Assembly: GCA_029990175.1 (NCBI GenBank)
Contig: JARKIP010000023.1
Span: 24,261,501-24,325,500 of the forward strand
DNA: 64,000 bases
Reading direction: 5' to 3'
Source of the DNA: Petunia secreta
Lineage: Eukaryota > Streptophyta > Magnoliopsida > Solanales > Solanaceae
Part shown: positions 54,617 through 64,000 of the stretch, piece by piece
How the letters are laid out: each line of letters starts with the position of its first letter
Position numbering within the stretch: the stretch's first letter is position 1
Made by a program: the position numbers and the translations under genes
Notes under the pieces: generated by a model
What the model was told of the DNA's origin: nothing
Database searches by the model: none
The model's input: only the letters and a program-made list of their open reading frames with translations

Positions 54617-54788
54617 TTTACAATCCTAGTTAATTACTTTAATTTCATAACACGTTATCAGCACGAGACTCTAATTATTTGCATAAGCACATTTACGTTC
54701 AATCTCATCTTCGTATTCAGAATTATAGAAAACTCCCAGTCTTCAGTTGGATCAAAGATCAATAAAGATAATTGTATTGGATAAAAGC

Positions 54789-56939
54789 TGACTGAACTTG
54801 AAAAGGTGACACGTGTCTACCACGTGGCACGAACAGATGTTTCAACGGACAGACACCCAACGGACAGACATTTATCACGAGCAGACATAAAGGAGTTACG
54901 AAACACTTCAACAGTCAACACGGTCTAAATGAGCAGTTATTAACATGATCATTCATGATCATTCAATTAATGGTCATTAAGGCAATCATTACAACCCAGC
55001 GGTTATGCCTCCAGCGGATACGTGCCCAGCAGTTACTTATCCAGACGGATCCAGGACCAACGGTTACGAATCCCAACGGGTGCCTATCAGGCTTATAAAT
55101 AGCATTTGTCTTAATCGATTGTAACACAACTTTACTTCCTGTCTACAATATCAATAAGAATACTCTCTCACTCTTGCTCAGATATTCCTTTGGCTCATAT
55201 TTTCCTATTATTTAGTACTTTGATCCTCTAAGTGCGACTGGTATCGAAGAGCTCTCCCCGAGGATAAGCGATACGATACGGTTACTTCTCCTTATTTCTG
55301 TTTATGCTCTATCTTTATAAGTTGATATTTACATCTCGTTCTCGTATAATCACCATATTGCCACCGTCGTTCAAACTCTTAATATCAACTATCGATCGTG
55401 ACTCCGCAAATATAAATTTAATTGTTAATTGGCCTAAAATCGGATCTAGGTTAAATAATTTGGTGACCACAGTGGGAGCCGGTAAATAGCCTTCGTAGGT
55501 TAATAGTTTATCTTTCTTTGATATTACACCTATTTTCGTCAGTCTTTTTGTTCTATAACTAACATGGCAGAAAGCAATTCTCAACGAACTATCATAGGCG
55601 GAGAGCAGGTAAATACTCCTTCACTCAGGCCTAATTACTCTCCTGATTATTCTCCCGATTACTCGTCCGATGGGCAGCAACAATCCCAAGGACCGGTCAG
55701 GCAGCGAAATAGGTGTATGCGCTCTCAAAGCACTACCCCACACAGGAGACGACGCAATAGGAGTCTCTCCCCTGGCCGAGGGAACCTCCAAGAAACACTC
55801 TTTGCTTTCATGCAGGAACAGGCAGAGGTAAATCGAGGAATAAACGAGGCACTCACTTCTCTCCGAAGGAGTAACCCTTCAACGGCAACGGCTGACGCTG
55901 CAGCGCCTGGTCGTGACGCACCTTCTTCACATACTTCGAGGCAAGGTAGAGAGCAAAATAACGGAGGGACTGCAGATCCAACGACCCAAATCAATCAGAA
56001 TCAGAACGGAGGGTCTATGGCGCCTACGGATATAAGCCTTGTTGTGGAAGCTCTCACCAAACAATTTAAAGAAAGCCAGGAAGCACTTCAAAAGTCTCTT
56101 CACGAGAGAATTGATCAGATATCGGGCGCTCCACCCAAGCTGAAGAAAGTAGATGTCCAACGATATTCCCAGCAACCCTGGAAGAAGGAGGCAACCCTAA
56201 AGGCGATACCTAAGATGTTCAAGATGCCGAACATTCTGAGGTATCGCGGAACGTCTGATACCAACGACTACCTCATTATGTTCAGCAACTTTATAAAGGC
56301 TAGCGATCTCACCGAAGAGGAGATCGAATCTGTTCAATTGAAGAAGTTCGTGGAAACCCTAGCAGATGGAGCTCTGCGATGGTACTCAATGTTGCCACCC
56401 AACTCCATTGGGTCTTTCGCAGAGATGGCTGAATTGTTCGTGAAGGCACACACAGGCATCCAGAAGACGGAGACCCGCGTAGAGGACATCTTTGAGATCA
56501 AGCAAAGACCCGACGAGTCTCTCCGCAAGTAAGTGGATCGCTTCCAGAGAGAGCGTATGATGCTCCCCAAAGTACCAGACAGATGGGCAGCGATCGCATT
56601 TACCAACAGCTTGGATATTAGGAGCTCAGAGGCCACGCATAGACTTTATGAGTCTCTTCGCGAGTTCCCAACAGCCAGTTGGTCAGACGTCTACAACTGT
56701 TACAATTCCAAGATAAGTATCGATGAAGATAAATTGATTGGAAGAGGTACTCGAGGAAGGGCTCAGGCCCGCAGTAGTGGATCAGGCGGAAAGGCAGAGA
56801 CCGAGAGAGTAGACGTACGTTATGAACCGTACCCCGATCAGTCACGCAGCCATTCCAAAGGACGCAACCGCAACAACAAAGGGTTGTCCCTCAGAGATGA
56901 TTCAGAATCAAGCCTCCGTGGAGCCCCAAGCCTGCCAAG
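54789..56939 (+). mobile_element. 5' part of a second Tat-type (Retand-like) gypsy element
   Basis: LTR-like 54789 to ~55460, then a probable primer-site region TGGTGACCACAGTGGGAGCC (55461-55480), then gag from 55564. The LTR carries GGTGACACGTGTCTACCACG and a TATA box TATAAATA (55094-55101). The gag type and primer region suggest Tat/Retand; the LTR boundaries are estimated since no second LTR is present. The element is cut at ~56939 by sequence homologous to 21967. Confidence 0.7.
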
Positions 56940-56949
56940 TTTCAACTAA
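55564..56949 (+). pseudogene. gag of the second Tat-type element
   Basis: The ATG (AACATGGCAGAAAGC) starts MAESNSQRT. The N-terminal ~130 residues are rich in Ser/Arg/Pro, with a PDYSPDYSSD repeat. The gag core follows: MFKMPNILRYRGTSDTNDYL, LADGALRWYSMLPPNSIGSF and VEDIFEIKQRPDESLRK. A single TAA at 56530 interrupts; the same frame resumes (RFQRERMMLPKVPDRWAAIA) and ends in a basic Gly/Ser/Arg region. No zinc knuckle is reached before the junction at 56939, where foreign sequence supplies the stop. Confidence 0.85.
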
Positions 56950-58796
56950 TAATGTCATAAATTTGAATAAAATACTAAAATAGTTTATACCAACCCAAAA
57001 CGGCCAGCAGCTAATCATGGAGCATCTATGAGTGTAAGATATGTAGCAATGGGTTCAAACCCAACAAAAAATATTATAAAAAGAAGGACTAGACACTACC
57101 ACGAACTATACGGCAGCATCCATGTACAACGCTGGAAGATAATCACGAACAGGACCAAGAACTCCAGAAGTGCCTCAACTAATGAACCTGCACACAGAAA
57201 CTATAAGGGAGTGAGTCACCATGACCCAGTAAGATCCTCGACAACCCATCCCGTCCTTACCATTTTTTAAAAGTTAGTCTGATAAATAGTGTATAGATAA
57301 GTCTGTGCAATAGCCCTAGGATGGGATATAGCTTCTCCACTACAGTTATAAAGTCAGTCAGAGATCTAATGAAAACCTACCTCAACCGAAATATCAAACA
57401 AGGGATTTCAACTCAACCATAACAACAAACCAACTCAGTAGGCATAGGCCCTTACAATAAAAAAGGCTAGACCAGTGGCTAAATCTTCTCAGTAGCATAG
57501 GCCCTCACCATAATAGGCTAGACCAGTGGCTATATCAACTCAGTAGCATAGGCCCTCACCATAATAGGCTAGACCAGTGGCTATATCAACTCAGTAGTAT
57601 AGGCCCTCACCATAACAGGCTAGACCAGTCGCTATATCAACTCAGTAGCATAGGTCCTCACCATAACAGGCTAGACCAGTGGCTATATTTTCTCATCACA
57701 TCAACTGGCTCATATACTAGGCCACACCACACCCCTGTCAAGTGTGCCTCTTTTACAAATTAGAATATCTCATCCTAGGCAACACCACACCCCCTGTCAA
57801 GTGTGCCTTTAGACCACACGACACCCTCTGTCAAGTGTGCGCCTATCACAATTAACTACAGCATAAAAGCTCAAGCATAGATAATAATGTATTGTAATAA
57901 GTGCATAATTATGTAAGCAACTAGTATGTATCAATACGAATTTACATTAGTTGCAAGTCAAATAAAAACTAGTTGGTCATCATAAAAGACAACACAAACC
58001 ATAATATGTATTTGTAACCAACTCATTATGTGGGATCGTATCCCAATAGATCAACACTAGCCCGTAACTAACTGAATATATAGGTTCGTAACCCTCTAAT
58101 GACATGGCCCCGTAGCCGTTCCAAAATGTAGGCTCGTAGCCTTAATAGAAGATTTCAATTGCAAAGTATAAAGTAACTCAATCAATAACACCACTTGTAC
58201 AAGTTCAAGGCCAAAATCCAAGTAAACCACCTTAACCGAACTACTTTAAGCAACTCAAGTTTATATTAGTTTTAACAATATTCATTATCTCAAGTTAAAA
58301 CTAGAAATAAGCATAATTATAAAATCATAGAGAAATAATAAAAGTAGTTATAGCAATATCCACTTTAGACTCTTTAATTTAAATTAAGTAGAAGTTGAAG
58401 TCTTCGTTACCACGCATCCGGCAAATTACTACGACCAAACAAGCTTGAAAAGTCCCTCCAAATGGCTTCCCTTGGTCCCAAACTTGAAACCGATGTTCCA
58501 ACAATCTTAAAAATGCAATTGAGTATCCCAAAATAGGGGATGAAAAGTGTCTATCACACCAAAATATCCAAATTAGAAATTATGCCACAACTGTAAGCCA
58601 TCTCTATAAAATTCTTGGTATTCAAGTTGTCTAACCGAATCTGGCTGTTGTATTGACTTTACCCAAAAACTGGCTATGCACGAAAAGGTTAATCATTAAA
58701 TTCTGTCACGCAGGTGCAAAAAATTTCATCTAGTGCCCTCAATAAGACATGCTCTTACCTAATTGCCCCCACTTACAAATGTTTTAAGTAAATACA
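56939..58796 (-). repeat. LTR-like fragment, copy 2
   Basis: Nearly identical to 21967-23775, with scattered substitutions, one extra 51-bp unit (five units at 57433-57690) and an 8-bp deletion near the left edge. It joins the broken Tat gag at its left. At its right end ATACA replaces ATGCC before the LTR at the same position as in copy 1. Confidence 0.85.
57433..57690. repeat. 51-bp tandem array (5 units), copy 2
   Basis: Same unit as at 22469-22675 (CTCAGTAGCATAGGCCCTCA...), with one additional unit, showing change in copy number since the two regions separated. Confidence 0.95.
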
Positions 58797-61497
58797 TGAC
58801 ACGACCCGGAATCCGGTTAGGCCGTGCGGGCACCCGACGTCCTCCCCTAGACCCGTCGGGCGAACCCTTATGAATTAAATTAGAAAAATAAATATAATAA
58901 TTCATAAATAAGGATAAGACTTAAAAAAATCACAGACATACTGATACCTCTAAGCTGTACAAAAAAAATTACAGCTGACTACCCAACATACCCGGTTTAG
59001 GGCTATCCAGACTAGACATCTAAGAGTACAAAAGAAGACGAATACCTCCTGAAGGGAACAAAATGCAACTGAAATAACAATCAATAAACTGGTGGCCATC
59101 CGAAATAAAAGCTGGCTCACCCTGATAGCTGAAGTCGTCTTCGCTCCTTTACAACGTGGCGAGCTCAATCCTGGAGCGAACCTGCCGAAACGAAATAGAT
59201 AGACAAGAATGAAACAACATACAAGGGTGAATCAAAAGGACTCAATAAGTGGGGCAGACTAGCCACCTCAAGGAATATGATAGCTAGCCAGGGAGAAGAA
59301 ACATATAAACCAAATTCCTCTTATTTAAATTATGAAAAGGCAGAGCCAGATAATAACTAGAAGCACGTATGGAATCACAAACTCATTAACAACCAGAAAC
59401 GTAAGATAGCCAGAACATATAGGTATCCCGAACATATCCACAATCAGAAAAACATCCTGTTGCGGCGTGCAACCCGATCTATATAATTATCCGGTTGCGG
59501 CGTGCAACCCGATCCATATATTCATACCATCGCGGCGTGCAATCCTATCCATATATTTATACCGTCGCGGCGTGCAACCCGATCCATATATTTATACTGT
59601 TGCGGCGTGCAACCCGATCCCCGCAACTCAGAATATGAGCCACAAATATATAGGTAAACTGAGATATGTCCACGACATAGTGTACAAACCGCATACATAA
59701 AACACAACACAATACTCAGTATGCGGTGCAATGAGATGGGATGGATGTGGTACAATGTAATGCAGTCACATATGCCTGATACCTATCTCCGGCGTGGGAC
59801 TCTCATCGTCTACCAGGAGATATATGCAAAGATGACCCTTCACCGGCTCGGGACTCTCATCGATTACCGGGAAGTATATGCAATGATGATCCTTCACCGG
59901 CTCGGGACTCTCATCGATTATCGGGAAGTATATGCAATGATGATCCTTTACCGGCTCGGGACTCTCATCGATTGCCGAGCAGTATATGCAATAATGACCC
60001 TTCACCGGCTCGAGACTCTCATCGATTACCGGGAAGTATATGCAATAATGACCCTTCACTGGTGCGGGACTCTCATCGCCAACCGGGAAGTATATGCAAT
60101 AATGACCCTTCACCGGTGCGGCACTCCCATCGCCAACCGGGAAGTATATGCAATGATAAACCTTCACCGGCTCGGGACTCTCATCAATTATCGGGAAGTA
60201 TATGCAATGCTCAAAACCCGAGTGCAATGCTCATATGCTCAATGCAATACCAACCACAAGGCATAACATATAATATACAATGTAAATTCAAAGCTAAGGC
60301 GTAATGAATACACCTATCGGCAGCTACACACATAAGGAATACGTGGTAGAAAATCCATGAGGCCAGGTGCCTCCAAAGAAATGGATATAAACACTTACCT
60401 CTTCCAAAAGTTGGCATTGCTAATCAACAACCGCTTTATCCTTTGGTTTCATTACCAAACGATCTTACTCTATTCAATAAGCAGAAAAATATATCAAATT
60501 AGGCTAAAGGCTTCATTCCTCACATCTTAGGGCAATCCGGTTAGGAACCTGATACCCTATTCGCATACGCAATACGCAGGCCAGGCCTATGTACACGGTT
60601 CAAAGTCCCATAACCAAATCCTATATAAATTATATTTATATGTTGCCCATAACTCACTGAGTACGAATATATAATTTTCCATCATCGGGGTCCAATTTAC
60701 CCTTTAAATTATCAATTTAAGTCATTAGGCCGATTTCTAATATCCATATTTTTACCGTAAAAATATATTCAAACACACGTAATAAGCTAAGATAATGAGT
60801 TAACATCATTACCTAGAGATTTGGGAAAGAAATTCCACAATTTTTCCACCTCTCTTTCCCTTTTTTTCTCATTCCTTTCTAATTTTTCTTTTCTCTGCTT
60901 TGTTCAAATGTTTCTGCGTCAAAATCATTGCTACTGCTTATAAGGGATTAAATCCCTTACTAACCGACTTTTCAATTTTCAATTTTTATTTTTATTTTTT
61001 ATTTATAATTAATTCGCTACGACGATTAAAATTAAAATGGAACCCTAGAGAAGTTGAAATGATCCCAAAATTTTCAAGTTATACAAAATATATGTAACAT
61101 GCTCGCGAAGAAGGATCTCAAATTGGACTCCCGAAACTCAAGATGCGAATTTAAATAAAAAAAGTCAAATTATTTAATTTTCGGTATTTTAGCGGAAACT
61201 AGCCGAACAACATCGAAATTCACTTTCAAAAATTTACAAAAGTCACAAATAATCATACGAACCTAACGGCGCTTTCGAATTCTGAATCGGAGATCGTTCA
61301 CCAAAACCGAGCTCGAAAATCTATTTTTAGTATTTATCAATAATAAAAACTGAAACTTTCTTCCGATGCCTACCAAACGAGGTCTGATTTAGCTTAAATT
61401 TTACAGACAGGTCCTAATGGACCTTACGAATATTTTAAAATTATCGGCACACCAATCGGAGTCATAACTTCCAAAACGACTGACCGAGGTCGTTTTA
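58797..61497 (-). repeat. 3' LTR of gag-only element copy 3 (2701 bp)
   Basis: Ends TGACACGACCCGG and CCGAGGTCGTTTTA, like the 3' LTR of copy 1, including the derived TA end. It carries the 35-bp array (59455-59625) and a 54-bp array with about eight units (59790-60215). Confidence 0.93.
59790..60215 (-). repeat. 54-bp tandem array in LTR of copy 3 (about 8 units)
   Basis: Same 54-bp unit as at 24768-25245, about one unit fewer. The 181-codon plus-strand frame and the 153-codon minus-strand frame here are both products of the 18-codon period. Confidence 0.95.
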
Positions 61498-63003
61498 TTC
61501 TCCTCCACTTAGACTCTCGTTCATTCTCGAACGAGCCTAAGTCCAAAGCAAGATTCACGCTGATAACAAAAGAACTTACACGACCTTCATAAGCTACTCC
61601 ACGGGCCTTATCTCCTGATTACAGGATCAGAATTATAACACGTACACCGAACTCTTTGAATAAAACATATCTGGATAATATGATAACACCATTGCCCAGC
61701 TTATTCTAACTAAGTTGATCCTTCCTCGATCACGAGAAGAGAGTTCTACATTTTCGAAGCAAATATACACGGAACTTTGAATGGGTTAACATGATTCCGC
61801 CGACGAATCACCTCGTCGATATACTTTTTCGATATAGAATAGGTCAATGAAACTAAGAATTAGCTTACGCTCCTGCAGCTCCTTAAAGATTTAATATTTA
61901 TATTCAGTATTGGAGAAAGACTCATCCACTTAGAGCATAAACTCATACAAATAATTTGAATAGAAATAGTTATCCTCGCACAACCTGCTGGATTAAGGAA
62001 GACTTAGCTGAGTAGAGAACGCGGCTCAGACCTGAGTTACCAAATTACTCTCTCGAGTTGCCAAACAGCTGCAACTCTCGAGTTCACAACTCCATGAATT
62101 TTCTATAAGCACCACCGCCTGATGGATCAAATCAGAGGTCAAATGATGCCCCTCATTGCCTTTAGTAGTCCTAAACACAAACAATGCGCTTACCCAGCTA
62201 CCTTGACACGCACTCTGGCTCCACACAGGGAACATCATTAGAGGCTACTGACCGCCTAAGCTCATCTTTTTATTTTCTTGGCTCCCAGAGCTACACTACT
62301 TCCGAATCAGGCTAACCAAAGAATCGCAATTGAAGAGATAGACATTAAATAAGCTTTATGGAATGACATCGAGATCACTTTAACCTTCCTATAAAAGGAA
62401 ACTCCGACAATTTACCAGAAAATCTTTTTATGCCGAGACAAGCTCATGGAATAATATGACTCTACTAGCGTCTCGAACCAAGAGGAGACACATAGATCGA
62501 GTATTATTTATTAATAACTTTACATTGGAAGAAACAATGACATTTTCTGATGGTGATGAAATAGAATTCCATCATCCAACTAACACGAAATTCCGAGAAG
62601 TGAGGTAAACTAATTTGACATAATAATAGAAGGTGGCACAACAAGATGCCAAGCAGAAAATACCGACACTCACTCCCAGATCCATCACATTTAGACCAAA
62701 TAAATTAGTAGGGTCTCACAAATGCCAGGAATAAATCATACTAGAAGCTCGCCCCTCTACCGCAACCGATTCTTAATAGAAATGACATCTAAGGAAACCA
62801 TGGAAATATGGTAAGATAAACGAAGTTTAGACAGATCGGAAGAATCAAATCTTACCCACATATAATGGAAGAAGAAATACTCCGGTCTACTACATCGGAT
62901 ACTCAGTATCCCGCCAGACCAGCAGTTCATAGAACTGCCTCTGCAGCTGAGCTGAGCCACTACCCTGACAATCACTTTCTGAAGAACCACTGCAACCACA
63001 CTC

Positions 63004-64000
63004 TCAACCTCGACTGGATGGTGGCATTTCTTTTGTTGATTGAGATCTAAATGAAATCCCCTGTGACTGCGCAAATGTCTGATGATGAGAGAAAAGACGA
63101 CTGCCTACTTGTCGGAGTAAGGAAAAACTCCTCAAAGGATAATCAGACTCACGATGATGATAACACATTTTCAGTGAAAATGGAAGCTGGACAGATTGTT
63201 GATGGCTATAAAGAGAAAACCGGGTCTGATCTTGACGAACTACTGGGGCACTCTGAGAATCACGTGACAGAAGCTGAGATAACCTGGAAGGTGACCTCTC
63301 AAAATAATCAGAACTCTTACCTCTAAATGAGGTACCATGGTTACCCACTAGGGCCACGGGATCTCTCTCTCCCGCTCTAACTTATGGTATGCCTTGCGCC
63401 TTCGGGCAATATTAACAACAACATCAAATGAAATTTCGACCTCAATCTCTCGAGTCATCTGGGATCTCAAGGAAGGAGAAAGGTCATTAATAAATCTTTG
63501 AATCTCTTGAAAGGCTCATGCACTAGTTCTAATGCACATTCAGCCATTCTATAGAATTCAATCTTATATTCTGAAACCAACAGGCTAACCGACAGACTAC
63601 CCTGTCCAATCCACTCAAACTGGCAACACTTTTCATTTCGCTCGCTACTCGAAAGGAACTTTTCCACGAATCTGGATGAAAAACCAAACCAAGTTAGCTA
63701 ATAAGAGAGCGGTCCATCAATTCAACGCTGGACCCCTGAAACTGGAAAGCAGAATAATCAATACCGTACTGCTCGAGATAACCGACAGCCTAAAGGATAT
63801 GCTGACAGCATTTTACTTTAAAAAAAATTACGAGGTTTATCTGATGCATTGCTTAAGAATAACGGAAGGTTCAACCGCATAAAATAATGGAACTTCTTTG
63901 GGCACTCGGACCGAACCGTTACTTCGGCTGGCTAACCAACCAGAACAATTGGTGGCGCAACACATGCTGCTTCTAGAACATAATTTACTAGGGCAAAACC
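63004..64000 (-). pseudogene. gag remnant of gag-only element copy 3
   Basis: Minus-strand pieces: EKFLSSSERNEKCCQFEWIG and EYKIEFYRMAECALELVHEP (63667-63467), then the S/R/Q-rich C-terminal part (63357-63004). Same order as in copies 1 and 2, with the pieces out of frame. The N-terminal part lies beyond the window end. Confidence 0.65.

Larger units (their letters stand above)
54328..54788 (+). mobile_element. 5' LTR and leader of a Ty1/copia-type element, truncated
   Basis: LTR 54328-54652 (325 bp) starts TGTTAT and ends ATAACA, perfect inverted termini. Directly after it CGTTATCAGCACGAGACTC resembles the primer-site text of plant copia elements. A TATA box, TATAAAT (54464-54470), lies in CCTATAAATGGAGG. 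A long (TTA)n microsatellite sits at 54553-54615. Only ~135 bases of leader follow before another element starts at ~54789. No copia coding is present. Confidence 0.65.
58797..64000 (-). mobile_element. gag-only Tekay-like retrotransposon, copy 3 (minus strand, runs off window)
   Basis: 3' LTR 58797-61497, polypurine tract right after (61498-), then internal region to the window end. It matches copy 1 (23776 to ~29040) throughout. Differences include a ~70-bp deletion near 62262 and a ~40-bp insertion at ~63385-63428 with GGTATGCCTTGCGCCTTCGG. Its 5' LTR would lie right of the window. No pol is visible. Confidence 0.9.

Noticed and set aside
54551..54784. 77-codon frame starting with a leucine run
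   Set aside because: The leucines come from the (TTA)n microsatellite; the rest is copia-type leader.

Overview
This window is plant nuclear DNA made almost entirely of transposable elements, most of them decayed. Diagnostic features are plant Ty3/gypsy lineages (Tat with a second RNase H, Reina-like and Tekay-like chromoviruses), plant L1-type LINEs carrying a zf-RVT module and an RNase H, a TRIM, a CACTA terminus and a pogo-like MITE. The families and the LTR starts resemble those of Solanaceae; that placement rests on general recognition and no search was run. No intact host protein-coding gene was recognised.

Layout. 1-8538: 3' part of a Tat-lineage element (broken pol, 69-bp minisatellite, ~3.5-kb 3' LTR). 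8581-14096: complete Reina-like element 1 (495-bp LTRs, TSD CCTTC). 14102-15677 and 17663-18599: probable host DNA with exon-like pieces, split by a 5'-truncated LINE (15678-17653; poly-A tail; TSD GGGTTGATT). 18600-18925: right end of a CACTA element. 18926-21857: unassigned, partly G/T-rich. 21858-23775: LTR-like fragment. 23776-31588 (minus): gag-only Tekay-like element, TSD ATGCC. 31594-50270: an old LINE split by Reina-like element 2 (32484-37686, TSD TAATA) and by a second copy of the gag-only family (38011-46499, plus strand, TSD GTTAT). 50555-51023: complete 469-bp TRIM, TSD CATAT. 51615-52435: ~404-bp tandem duplication. 52732-53669: pogo-like MITE. 54328-54788: copia-type LTR. 54789-56939: 5' end of a second Tat-type element, cut off inside gag. 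56939-64000: near-identical second copy of the 21967-29000 region, running off the window.

The main story is the gag-only family. Five LTRs are present in both orientations. The two complete copies lie between perfect 5-bp TSDs, keep PBS, PPT and a degraded chromovirus gag, and lack pol, so it probably depended on proteins from an autonomous relative. Its LTRs form two subfamilies carrying unrelated minisatellites (54-bp units, or a GCAGGAGTATTCCGC-based array). The nesting gives a relative history: LINE first, then Reina-like and gag-only insertions, then duplication or further rearrangement. The oddest local event is an in-place 327-bp inversion inside the reverse transcriptase of Reina-like element 2.

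Coordinates of LTRs with matching TSDs are exact to the base as read by eye; other boundaries are approximate.
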